From Naasia sp. (GTDB taxonomy: Bacteria > Actinomycetota > Actinomycetes > Actinomycetales > Microbacteriaceae): a stretch of DNA of 64,000 nucleotides. The stretch spans positions 89,999-153,998 of the forward strand of contig NZ_JAODMK010000003.1 in NCBI RefSeq assembly GCF_025465545.1, in the 5' to 3' direction. This document shows, piece after piece, positions 51,356-59,958 of the stretch. The notes below the pieces were generated by a model. It was given only the letters and a program-made list of their open reading frames with translations, was not told where the DNA came from and made no database searches. How positions within the stretch are numbered: position 1 is the first letter of the stretch; every line of letters starts with the position of its first letter. The position numbers and the translations under genes were made by a program.

Positions 51356-51577
51356 ATGCGCTTCGGCGGCTACCTCAAGATGGCCCAGCAGGCCTTGAAG
51401 ACCGAGCAGGGCCGTGCCGCGGGCCGGAAGGCCGCGGACGGGCTCGCAGCGGCAGGCAACCGGATCACCGGCAACAAGCACGCCGACCTGGTCGAGAAGG
51501 CGCGCCTGGCCGCCCACAAGCGGCTCGGCGGACCCGACCCGAGCACCGGCACGAACCCGAGCACCGGCAGGCGCTGA
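51356..51577 (+). CDS. Small helical protein resembling Rv0909-type antitoxins
   Basis: This 73-residue protein, MRFGGYLKMAQQALKTEQGRAAGRKAADGL..., has the segment GNRITGNKHADLVEKARLAAHKRLGG. The DxTGGKYxDxVDKA-like middle recalls the small Rv0909/MT0933 antitoxin-like proteins of actinobacteria, but no toxin partner gene is adjacent, so that function is not supported here. It is co-directional with the 112-residue gene. Confidence 0.6.
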   Translation: MRFGGYLKMAQQALKTEQGRAAGRKAADGLAAAGNRITGNKHADLVEKARLAAHKRLGGPDPSTGTNPSTGRR

Positions 51578-51728
51578 CCCGGCGGGCGGCCGCCGGACAG
51601 TTCTGAGGGCCGGCGGCCCGTTCTGGGGCAAGAAGTCCTGAGCGGTCCCGCGTACTACTGGTATCTGACACATTCAGTCGGCTGGATTCCGCGCGGGGGC
51701 GCGGCGGCCACAATCGGACGGGGAACCG

Positions 51729-52679
51729 ATGTCCGCCACGACGCACTCCGGAGCGCGCACGCGCGTTCCCTCGATGCGCCGTCCCTCCCCTGCACTGCTC
51801 CTGCTCGGCGCCGGACTCGTGCTGTGGGGCTATCTCGGCCTCGTCACCCTCTGGTCACCGAGCACTGTCGGGATCGCGGTGTGGGCAGTCCTCGGCGCCT
51901 TCCTCGTTCCCACCGCCCTGGTGCTCGCGCTCGCCCGGCGAGCCTCGTCGCCCGTCCTTCCGCGAGCCGTGCTGCTGCGGGCGATGCTTCTGGGCGGCGT
52001 GCTGGCGGCGGCTCTCGGCGGGCCGGTCCTCGACGCGCTTCAGACAGCCGTTCCCTCTCCGTTCCTGGGGTTCCTGCTGGCCTCCGCCTCGCAGCAGGCG
52101 ATCCTCGCGGTCCTCATGGTCGCGATCGCCTGGCGGCTTCCCCGCACAGGACGGGTCGGCCGCTATGTCGGCGCGGCGGTGGGCGCCGGATATGCCGGCT
52201 TCGCCGCCCTGGGGGCGATCCTCGAGGCGCATACGGCCTTCGGCTCCCGCCCGCTTCCTGCGGCGGTCGGCAACCCGATGCTCATCGAGGCGGGAGTGAC
52301 ACTGCAGTCCGCGGTCCTCGCGCCCGTCGGCTATCCGGTGTGGACGGCGCTGCTCGGGTCGGCGCTGCTCGCGGCCCTGAACCGGGCGAGCGGCGCGCGT
52401 CCGCCGCTGAAGGTCGCGGCGGCGCTCGCCTTCGTCGTCCTCACCGACACGGTCGTGCACGCGGGGTTCGTGGTCACCGGCGGAGTGCTCGGCACCTCGA
52501 GCACCGCTCTGATCGTGCAGACCTTCGCCGCGCTGGCCTTGTCCCTGCCCGCCGCCCTCGTGCTGCGCTCGCTGGGACGACGCGAGTCAGGACGGATCGC
52601 CGTCCTCGCGATCACGGAACCTGCCACCCTGGAGCCGGCTGTCGCTCGGCTGGTCGCGGCTCAGGCCGGCGGCGCGTAG
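51729..52679 (+). CDS. PrsW-like multi-pass membrane protein lacking protease motifs
   Basis: This 316-residue protein has about eight hydrophobic segments. The order resembles PrsW proteases: SASQQAILAVLMVAIAWR occupies the place of the EExxK helix, GRYVGAAVGAGYAGFAALGAILEAH that of the GxxxGxGFAxxEN helix, and VGYPVWTALLGSALLAALN that of the HxxWTAxxG helix. The catalytic Glu pair, the Glu-Asn and the His are absent. If the relation holds it would be an inactive homologue. The 3' end overlaps the convergent CHAP gene by 19 bp. Confidence 0.65.
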   Translation: MSATTHSGARTRVPSMRRPSPALLLLGAGLVLWGYLGLVTLWSPSTVGIAVWAVLGAFLVPTALVLALARRASSPVLPRAVLLRAMLLGGVLAAALGGPVLDALQTAVPSPFLGFLLASASQQAILAVLMVAIAWRLPRTGRVGRYVGAAVGAGYAGFAALGAILEAHTAFGSRPLPAAVGNPMLIEAGVTLQSAVLAPVGYPVWTALLGSALLAALNRASGARPPLKVAAALAFVVLTDTVVHAGFVVTGGVLGTSSTALIVQTFAALALSLPAALVLRSLGRRESGRIAVLAITEPATLEPAVARLVAAQAGGA

Positions 52680-53605
52680 AGGAACAGGGCCACCTGATAC
52701 GCCGGGATCGTGCGCACGCCGTACTGGTGCGTCATCCCGTGGTTGTACTCCTCGATCACGACGTTCCCGTCGGAGAGCACGTCCTTCACGTAGGCGACAT
52801 GGTTGCCGTTGAACCAGGCCACCGAGCCCACCTTCGGCTCGCTGCCCGTCGCCCAGCCGTGCGACTGCCAGGCATGCGCCCACTGGGATGCGTCGCCGCC
52901 GCCGGGGGTGAGTCTCGACCACGTCCACGTGAAGGGCGCCGACGTGGAGCCGGCGTCGCGGTTGAGGCGCCACGCGACGAAGTCGACGCACTCGCGGTAG
53001 TAGTAGCCGAGGGGCGATAGTCCGCCGCCCTCCACGTCGGCAGCGTCGTACGGCCAGGGGTAGTCGTCTCCGAGCTCCCGGGCGCCGGACGCGTCGTAGT
53101 CCGCGGCGCGCTGGGCGCGGCCGGGGTCAGCGATGCGGCGCGCCATCTCCGCGTCCGAGGTGGCCGAGATGCCGCCCCGGTCGATGGATGCCGAAGCCGC
53201 CGAGGCGGAGACGACGAAGGCGGGCCCGGCCTGGAGCGATGACCCCGCGGACGGGTCGTCGGAGAAGGTCGAGGCGTAGGCGGGGAGGGCGGCGGTCGCG
53301 AAGAGACAGGGGACGACGAGAACGGCGACCGCCGCGCTCAGACCGCGCCGCTTCATCCCGGTGGGCGCCACCACGACCAGCCGACCGCGCTCATGCCGGG
53401 GACGAGCAGACGGCGCAGGCTCGGCGAGAACGCCGCGCCGGTGCCCGCGCGCGACCTTGGCCGGGGCAGCGTCCGGGGCGGGGCGCAGGTCCCTCCGGCG
53501 AGGCAGGGCGGCGGAGCCGCTCCCGATATCGAGGGGCCGAGGACCCGCGGACACGCCTGACTCGACCAAACCCACCCCACCCGGAAGACGTCTCATGTGT
53601 GCCAT
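52661..53605 (-). CDS. CHAP-domain amidase/endopeptidase, exported
   Basis: 314 residues if started at ATG 53605 (MAHMRRLPGG); the exact start is uncertain and ATG 53596 also fits. A basic, disordered N-terminus of about 80 residues precedes a signal/anchor helix (LSAAVAVLVVPCLFATAALPAYA). The C-terminal CHAP domain has catalytic Cys in GYYYRECVDFVAWRLN and His in FNGNHVAYVKDVLSDGNVVIEEYNHG. It cleaves peptidoglycan peptides. The long basic N-terminus before the helix parallels the NlpC/P60 protein at 54482. Confidence 0.88.
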   Translation of the reverse strand: MAHMRRLPGGVGLVESGVSAGPRPLDIGSGSAALPRRRDLRPAPDAAPAKVARGHRRGVLAEPAPSARPRHERGRLVVVAPTGMKRRGLSAAVAVLVVPCLFATAALPAYASTFSDDPSAGSSLQAGPAFVVSASAASASIDRGGISATSDAEMARRIADPGRAQRAADYDASGARELGDDYPWPYDAADVEGGGLSPLGYYYRECVDFVAWRLNRDAGSTSAPFTWTWSRLTPGGGDASQWAHAWQSHGWATGSEPKVGSVAWFNGNHVAYVKDVLSDGNVVIEEYNHGMTHQYGVRTIPAYQVALFLYAPPA

Positions 53606-53688
53606 CCGGAGCCGGACGACCTTCCGAGAGTACGTGACGAGCACCCCACTGTCACGGAAGGGTAACGGCGAGTGTCGCTAATCGAAGA

Positions 53689-54186
53689 TCACGCAGCAGG
53701 GGCGAGGTACTCCGACCAGTCCGGTTGGGGCCGCTCGACACCCCGGACCAGCCACGCCGTGCCGTGCGGCATGCGGGGAATGATCCGCAGCTGCCAGCCC
53801 ATCTCGGTCGGCGTCCTGTCACCCTTGATGTTGTTGCAGCGGAGGCAGCACGCGACGAGGTTCTCCCACGAGTCGGCACCCCCACGCGACCGCGGCAGCA
53901 CGTGATCGACGGTGCTCGCCGAGTGGCCGCAGTAGGCGCAGCGCTGGCCATCGCGCCGCAGGACACCCCGTCGCGAGACCGGGATGCGGCGTCCGCCCGG
54001 GATCCGCACGTAGCGGGTCAGCACGATGACACTCGGCCGCTCCCACGATCCGGACGAGCAGACGACCGGATGACCCCGATCGGAGGCCACCACGGTGGCC
54101 TTTCCGCCCATCACGAGTACGAGTGCTCGCTTGAAGGAGATGACGGCGAGCGGCTCGAAGCCCGCGTTCAAGACCAGAGTGCGCAT
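53689..54186 (-). CDS. HNH endonuclease domain protein
   Basis: This 165-residue protein starts MRTLVLNAGFEPLAVISFKRALVLVMGGKATVV at ATG 54186, a conserved N-terminal half. The HNH zinc motif follows: RCAYCGHSASTVDHVLPRSRGGADSWENLVACCLRCNNIKGD, with both CxxC pairs and the DH/N catalytic set intact. This stand-alone HNH type is conserved in actinobacteria near cell-wall hydrolase genes; its role is not known. No restriction or phage genes are nearby. Confidence 0.9.
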   Translation of the reverse strand: MRTLVLNAGFEPLAVISFKRALVLVMGGKATVVASDRGHPVVCSSGSWERPSVIVLTRYVRIPGGRRIPVSRRGVLRRDGQRCAYCGHSASTVDHVLPRSRGGADSWENLVACCLRCNNIKGDRTPTEMGWQLRIIPRMPHGTAWLVRGVERPQPDWSEYLAPAA

Positions 54187-54257
54187 CCGGATCCTCTCGA
54201 GACGGCCTGCACGGCTTGCAGGCACCCGAATCGCCGTGGAGGGGCGCAGGATGCAGA

Positions 54258-54287
54258 AAAGGGCACCGTCTAGTGACGGCGCCCTTT
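54258..54287 (-). terminator. Rho-independent terminator in the HNH/NlpC gap
   Basis: aaagggc-a-ccgtc-tagt-gacgg-c-gcccttt. On the minus strand the mismatch becomes a G-U pair and the stem is followed by TTTTCTG, a real T-tract. It lies about 195 nt past the NlpC stop and 70 nt before the HNH start. The 295-bp gap otherwise shows no ORF with genome-like codon use. Confidence 0.75.
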
Positions 54288-54481
54288 CTCTTCGACCACG
54301 AACAGGCCGCGGTCGAGTATCCGGCAGGCGTGCCAGCGGCTCGCAAGCGCGCAGACACCCACGGTTTGGGCGCTGGAACTCGGATTCACTGGCTGCCGTC
54401 CTCTCGGTGACGTGAGGTCAGGGTAATACACGCGGCGGACGGGACGACGCAGCGGATCGGCCGCAGCGCACCTCGTTGCCC

Positions 54482-55351
54482 TCAGATGCCGAGGCGGACG
54501 AAGAAGACGTTGCTGTCCCAGATGGGCTGCACCCGCACCGAGGCGCCCTCGTACGGCGCGTGCAGGATGTTGCCGTTGCCGGCGTAGATGCCGTCGTGGC
54601 TCAGGTCCCCGAAGATCACCAGGTCGCCGGGCTGGGCATCTGCCTGCGAGATGACCGTTCCCAGCTGGGACTGGCTCGTCACGGAGTGGGGCAGCGAGAT
54701 GCCGAACTGGGCATAGACGAACATCACGAGCCCCGAGCAGTCGAAGCCGGACGGGTCGGCGCCGCCGTAGACGTACGGCACTCCCAGGTACTGCTGGCCG
54801 ACCTGGTAGACCTGGTCGAGGCTGAAGTTCGGATAGGGCGGGTTCGACGTGTAGTCGGAGGCCGTGGGACCGCTGTACGAGGAGTACGACGCCTCGAGCT
54901 GCGCGCGGAGAGCCTTCGCCTCCGCGGCGGCCTGGGCGGCAGCTTCCTTCGCAACCTTCGCGGCCTTGGCGGCGGCCAGCTCCTCCAGCGTCGTGGCGGT
55001 GAAGACGTCGCGTGATGCGTCCGCCGCCACGACACCCGCGGGGACCTGGACGGTCTGTGCGCCGGAGAGCTTGAGGGCGCTCACATCACTCGAGGCGAAT
55101 TCGGGCTGCGCGTTGGCGATCGGATCGAAGGCGTACGACGGGATCGCGATGGTGGCGAAGAGCCCCATCGCGAGCGTCATCACGACGATGTTGAGGGCGC
55201 CGCGGCCTCGCGCCGAGCGCGGGGGACGCGACGGCGCCGCCGCACGCACTCCTGCTCCGGAGGTCCGGGCGGGGCGGCGGGACGGGGTCTCGGCTGCACG
55301 CGTCGAGCGGCGGGTGGCGTGCAGGGGGGTCGACACGGACCCCCTCGGCAT
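54482..55351 (-). CDS. NlpC/P60 (C40) peptidoglycan endopeptidase
   Basis: 289 residues from ATG 55351 (MPRGSVSTPLHATRRST); the track start at 55474 would translate across a hairpin and is less likely. A basic N-terminus is followed by a membrane/signal helix (LNIVVMTLAMGLFATIAIPSYA), then a helical Ala/Lys-rich linker. The catalytic domain has Cys in GFDCSGLVMFVYAQFGISLPHSV and His in DLSHDGIYAGNGNILHAPYEG. It hydrolyses D-Glu-mDAP-type bonds. A perfect 8-bp hairpin (55445-55464) lies in the leader; I looked for a c-di-AMP riboswitch there and did not find one. Confidence 0.9.
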   Translation of the reverse strand: MPRGSVSTPLHATRRSTRAAETPSRRPARTSGAGVRAAAPSRPPRSARGRGALNIVVMTLAMGLFATIAIPSYAFDPIANAQPEFASSDVSALKLSGAQTVQVPAGVVAADASRDVFTATTLEELAAAKAAKVAKEAAAQAAAEAKALRAQLEASYSSYSGPTASDYTSNPPYPNFSLDQVYQVGQQYLGVPYVYGGADPSGFDCSGLVMFVYAQFGISLPHSVTSQSQLGTVISQADAQPGDLVIFGDLSHDGIYAGNGNILHAPYEGASVRVQPIWDSNVFFVRLGI

Positions 55352-55635
55352 CACTGCGTTGGAGGAATCGGGTGTCGGGTCGGACGACTCCCGGGGGGAG
55401 CCGTCGCGGTCACTCGATCGGGCCAATGGAACCTCCTGCGCCCCGTATCCGCTGGCGCGGATACCCGTCCTCACGTTGCTAGGCGTCTCAGGGAATATCG
55501 CGTGACGGTGGCTTGGAAGCGTCGCGATTCCCGGCCCAAAGGCCGGCCTTCTGGCCTCCGGGCAGCCATCAGGCTACGGCAGGAGGGGCCGTATGTCACT
55601 TTCCGACGCGCGGAAGGCAACGAATGGATAACTCT

Positions 55636-56328
55636 TCAGACCGCCACGAAGATGTGCACGGCCACTTCGACCGGCAATTCGATGCCGCCCTCGACGCCGT
55701 CGCCCTGAACCGCGACATAGCCTCCCGCCGCCCGCAGCTGCACGCTCGCGCCCGGCATCACACCGGCCTGCTTGAGCTGCAGCAGGAGCTCCGGGTCGAA
55801 CTGCACGGGCTCACTGAGGCGGCGCACGGTCGCGCGAACGGGCCCCGAGCTGGCCCGCGCGCAGTCGACGATGTTGATCACACCGGCAAGGAAGGCGACC
55901 GCCGGGGACTTGTCGACGTCCTCGATGCGCGGGATCGGGTTGCCGTAGGGCGACTCGGTGGGATTGCCGAGGATGTGGATGAGCTTCTGCTCCACCTGCT
56001 CGCTCATCACGTGCTCCCAGCGGCACGCCTCCTCATGCACGAACTCCCACTCCAGCCCGATCACGTCGCTGAGCAGCCGTTCCGCCAGGCGGTGCTTGCG
56101 CATCACGTGCATCGCCTTGAGCCGACCGCCGGAGGTGAGCTCGAGGTGCCGGTCCCCGGAGACGACGACGAGGCCATCCCGCTCCATGCGGGCCACGGTC
56201 TGCGACACGGTGGGGCCGGAGTGACCGAGGCGCTCGGAGATGCGCGCCCGCAGCGGGACGATGTCCTCCTCCTCGAGATCGAGGATCGTGCGCAGGTACA
56301 TCTCCGTGGTGTCCACGAGATCGGTCAC
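55636..56328 (-). CDS. DtxR/MntR-family metal-dependent transcriptional regulator
   Basis: This 230-residue repressor starts GTG 56328 with AGGAGG upstream; the track start runs 74 codons into the divergent serC. It has an N-terminal winged helix (TTEMYLRTILDLEEEDIVPLRARISERLGHSGPTVSQTVARMERDGLV) and a metal/dimerisation domain with HRLAERLL, HEEACRWEHVMS and Glu/His ligands. A C-terminal SH3/FeoA-like domain follows. Close to the IdeR/DtxR type, sensing Fe2+ or Mn2+. The targets are not visible here. Confidence 0.93.
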   Translation of the reverse strand: MTDLVDTTEMYLRTILDLEEEDIVPLRARISERLGHSGPTVSQTVARMERDGLVVVSGDRHLELTSGGRLKAMHVMRKHRLAERLLSDVIGLEWEFVHEEACRWEHVMSEQVEQKLIHILGNPTESPYGNPIPRIEDVDKSPAVAFLAGVINIVDCARASSGPVRATVRRLSEPVQFDPELLLQLKQAGVMPGASVQLRAAGGYVAVQGDGVEGGIELPVEVAVHIFVAV

Positions 56329-56419
56329 GAAGGCCTCCTGTACGCACGCGCTCAGCAGGGAGTTTACCGGGCGGGCGCACCGGGCCGGCGCCGTGCCCGG
56401 CGCGGCCCGAATAGGCTGA

Positions 56420-57786
<1,367 letters not shown>

Positions 57787-57799
57787 CGCAGCCGAGGCG

Positions 57800-58390
57800 T
57801 CAGCGGACCCGCTCGATCGCGTCCGCCCCGGTCTCGGCCCCGGTGTCCTCTGCGGACACGGCCATGTCGCCGTCGTCAGCGTGAGGGGCCGCGCGCTGGT
57901 CGAGCGCGTCGTCCTCATCGTCCTCGTCGACGAGTTCCAGCTCCGCCTCGGCGTCCTCGAACTCCACTCCGTCGAGCACATCGTCCTCGTCGTCGAGCAG
58001 GTCGTCCTCGTCCGGGCCTTCGTCGTCGTCATCGTCGATGACGAGGCTGCCCTCGCCGTCCTTGGCGTCCTGCGCGATCTGATAGTCGACCAGCCGATCG
58101 GACCAGGGCACCCACTCGGGCGCGACCAGGGCGTCCTCGCCGGGAAGCAGGGTCAGCTCGAGCACCGACGGCTCGTCGGCGCCGTCGAGGACGGACACGT
58201 AGACCGCCCAGCTCCACCCGGGGTAGCCGGGCATGGCCGTGCCGAACCGGACATCGAGAACGCCCTCGCTCACCTCATCAAGGCCGATCAGCTCCCCGAC
58301 GGTGTCGTCCGGCGTGGTCTCCAGCAGCGCCGCGCGGGCCGCCGCCACGACGGCCGCGTCGCCCGCCCCGGCGTCACGCATCGAGGTCAT
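57800..58390 (-). CDS. DUF3027 protein with acidic C-terminus
   Basis: This 196-residue protein has a DUF3027 core (PGYPGWSWAVYVSVLDGADEPSVLELTLLPGEDALVAPEWVPWSDRL). A tail of some 80 residues follows that is extremely acidic (DDDDDEGPDEDDLLDDEDDVLDG). The function is unknown; full-length relatives also have this pattern. Its start overlaps the end of the cold-shock gene by 17 nt, so the two are co-expressed. Confidence 0.88.
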   Translation of the reverse strand: MTSMRDAGAGDAAVVAAARAALLETTPDDTVGELIGLDEVSEGVLDVRFGTAMPGYPGWSWAVYVSVLDGADEPSVLELTLLPGEDALVAPEWVPWSDRLVDYQIAQDAKDGEGSLVIDDDDDEGPDEDDLLDDEDDVLDGVEFEDAEAELELVDEDDEDDALDQRAAPHADDGDMAVSAEDTGAETGADAIERVR

Positions 58391-58757
58391 CCGCCACCCT
58401 GCGCAGCACCGCGGCGATCTTGGCCGTGTGGCTGCTGTCGGGGTAGCGTCCGCGCTTGAGGCTGGCGCCGACTCCGTCCAGGAGCTTCACGAGGTCCTCG
58501 ACGATGATCGCCATGTCGTCAGCGGGCTTCCGTGCCGCCTTGGCGAGGCTGGGCGGGGCCTCGAGGATCCGGGCGGACAGCGCCTGCATGCCGCGCTTGC
58601 CGTCGACGACTCCGAATTCGAGCTTCGTCCCCGGCTTGACCGCGGTGACTCCGGCGGGCAGCGCCGACGCGTGCAGGAAGACCTCCTGACCGTCGTCGGA
58701 GCTGATGAATCCGAAACCCTTCGCTTCGTCGAAGAATTTCACCTTGCCGGTGGGCAT
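58374..58757 (-). CDS. Cold-shock-domain protein with C-terminal extension
   Basis: 127 residues. Residues 1-67 are a cold-shock OB fold (MPTGKVKFFDEAKGFGFISSDDGQEVFLHASAL) with the RNP1 and RNP2 motifs. A 55-residue helical extension (DMAIIVEDLVKLLDGVGASLKRGRYPDSSHTAKIAAVLRRVADDLDA) follows. The extended form is typical of an actinobacterial CspB-type group; it binds single-stranded nucleic acid. The start is ATG 58757; the long track ORF to 60086 is antisense to the two-component genes. Confidence 0.92.
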   Translation of the reverse strand: MPTGKVKFFDEAKGFGFISSDDGQEVFLHASALPAGVTAVKPGTKLEFGVVDGKRGMQALSARILEAPPSLAKAARKPADDMAIIVEDLVKLLDGVGASLKRGRYPDSSHTAKIAAVLRRVADDLDA

Positions 58758-58847
58758 GTCACTCGCCTTCTCTGCATACGTGGGAATGCCCGACGATTCT
58801 ACGGCCCCGACCGTCCCCGGCGAGCGGCCGCCCCTATCCTGGACGGC

Positions 58848-59129
58848 ATGGCCCGCACCTCCCGCCCTGCGGAACCCAACCCTCTCGAGGTCTCGCGGAT
58901 CGAGCGGAGCCTCGCGTTCATGTCGCTGGCGATCATCGCCCTGTCGGCCCTCGCGCTGTTCGCGGTGCTGCTGGCGCCGGCGTTCGGCCGTCAGGACTAC
59001 ACGCAGGGCCCGTGGCCGGCGATCCTGGTGCTCCCCTATGTGGGGCTGCCCACCGGACTGCTGCTCCTGCTCGCGCTGCTCGTGGTCAATGGGGTGCGGC
59101 GAGCGCGACACGCGCGCTCCTCGTCCTGA
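58848..59129 (+). CDS. Small two-helix membrane protein
   Basis: This 93-residue protein starts ATG 58848 (MARTSRPAEPNPLEVSRIERSLAFMSLAIIALSALALFAVLLAPAF), with a second helix ILVLPYVGLPTGLLLLLALLVVNGV and a basic C-terminus. No family recognised. TATCCT ends 7 nt before the ATG, consistent with a leaderless mRNA. Divergent from the cold-shock gene. Confidence 0.7.
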   Translation: MARTSRPAEPNPLEVSRIERSLAFMSLAIIALSALALFAVLLAPAFGRQDYTQGPWPAILVLPYVGLPTGLLLLLALLVVNGVRRARHARSSS

Positions 59130-59207
59130 CCGGGGCCGGCCCAGGAGCGTCCGTGGCTGCAGTGCGCCCCGGAGACTCCCAGCCGCCACCCAGCCCACGC
59201 GCAGATA

Positions 59208-59909
59208 ATGAGCGACATGGCTGATGGCCCCCGCATCCTCATCGTCGACGACGAACCGAACATCCGCGACCTGCTGACGACCAGCCTCCGGTTCGCCGGC
59301 TTCGCCGTGCGCGCGGTCGGCAACGGCGCCGCTGCCATCTCGGCGGTCCTCGAGGAGGAGCCAGATCTGATCATCCTCGATGTGATGCTCCCCGACATGA
59401 ACGGCTTCGGCGTCACCAAGCGGCTCCGCTCCTCCGGCTACACCTCCCCCATCCTGTTCCTCACGGCGAAGGACGACACCGAGGACAAGATCACCGGCCT
59501 CACGGTCGGCGGCGACGACTACGTCACCAAGCCGTTCAGCCTCGACGAGATCGTCGCGCGCATCAAGGCGATCCTCCGCCGCACCATGCACGCGGAGGAG
59601 GACGCCATCATCCGCGCGGGCGAGCTGACCATGGACCAGGACACGCACGAGGTCACGATCGGCTCCCAGGCGGTGGAGCTGAGCCCCACCGAGTTCAAGC
59701 TGCTGCGCTACCTGATGCTCAACCCGAACCGGGTGCTGTCGAAGGCGCAGATCCTCGACCACGTGTGGGAGTACGACTTCAATGGTGACGCGGGGATCGT
59801 GGAGTCCTACATCTCCTACCTCCGCCGCAAGCTCGACCAGTACTCGGCGGAGCCGATCATCCAGACCAAGCGCGGGTTCGGCTACATGCTGAAGGCCGCC
59901 AAGGTCTGA
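59208..59909 (+). CDS. OmpR/PhoB-family response regulator
   Basis: 233 residues. The receiver domain has the acidic pocket VDDEP, phospho-acceptor Asp58 in LIILDVMLPDMNGFG, Thr in LFLTAKDD and Lys in YVTKPFSLDE. The C-terminal winged helix is of the OmpR type (ELSPTEFKLLRYLMLNPNRVLSKAQILDHVWEYDF to KRGFGYML). Resembles the actinobacterial TcrA/PrrA-type pair. Partner of the downstream kinase, 49 nt away. Confidence 0.93.
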   Translation: MSDMADGPRILIVDDEPNIRDLLTTSLRFAGFAVRAVGNGAAAISAVLEEEPDLIILDVMLPDMNGFGVTKRLRSSGYTSPILFLTAKDDTEDKITGLTVGGDDYVTKPFSLDEIVARIKAILRRTMHAEEDAIIRAGELTMDQDTHEVTIGSQAVELSPTEFKLLRYLMLNPNRVLSKAQILDHVWEYDFNGDAGIVESYISYLRRKLDQYSAEPIIQTKRGFGYMLKAAKV

Positions 59910-59958
59910 GCCGTCCGCTGAGGCGTCCCCCCAGCGGCGGTACCTACACTGAGGTCCC

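Noticed and set aside
51356-51577. Toxin-antitoxin system
   Set aside because: The small protein recalls an antitoxin family but no toxin gene is adjacent.
55352-55635. c-di-AMP (ydaO) riboswitch ahead of the NlpC/P60 gene
   Set aside because: Expected in actinobacterial wall-hydrolase leaders, but the conserved GGGGGAAC-type and GAATCCG segments are not there; only a small 8-bp hairpin is visible.
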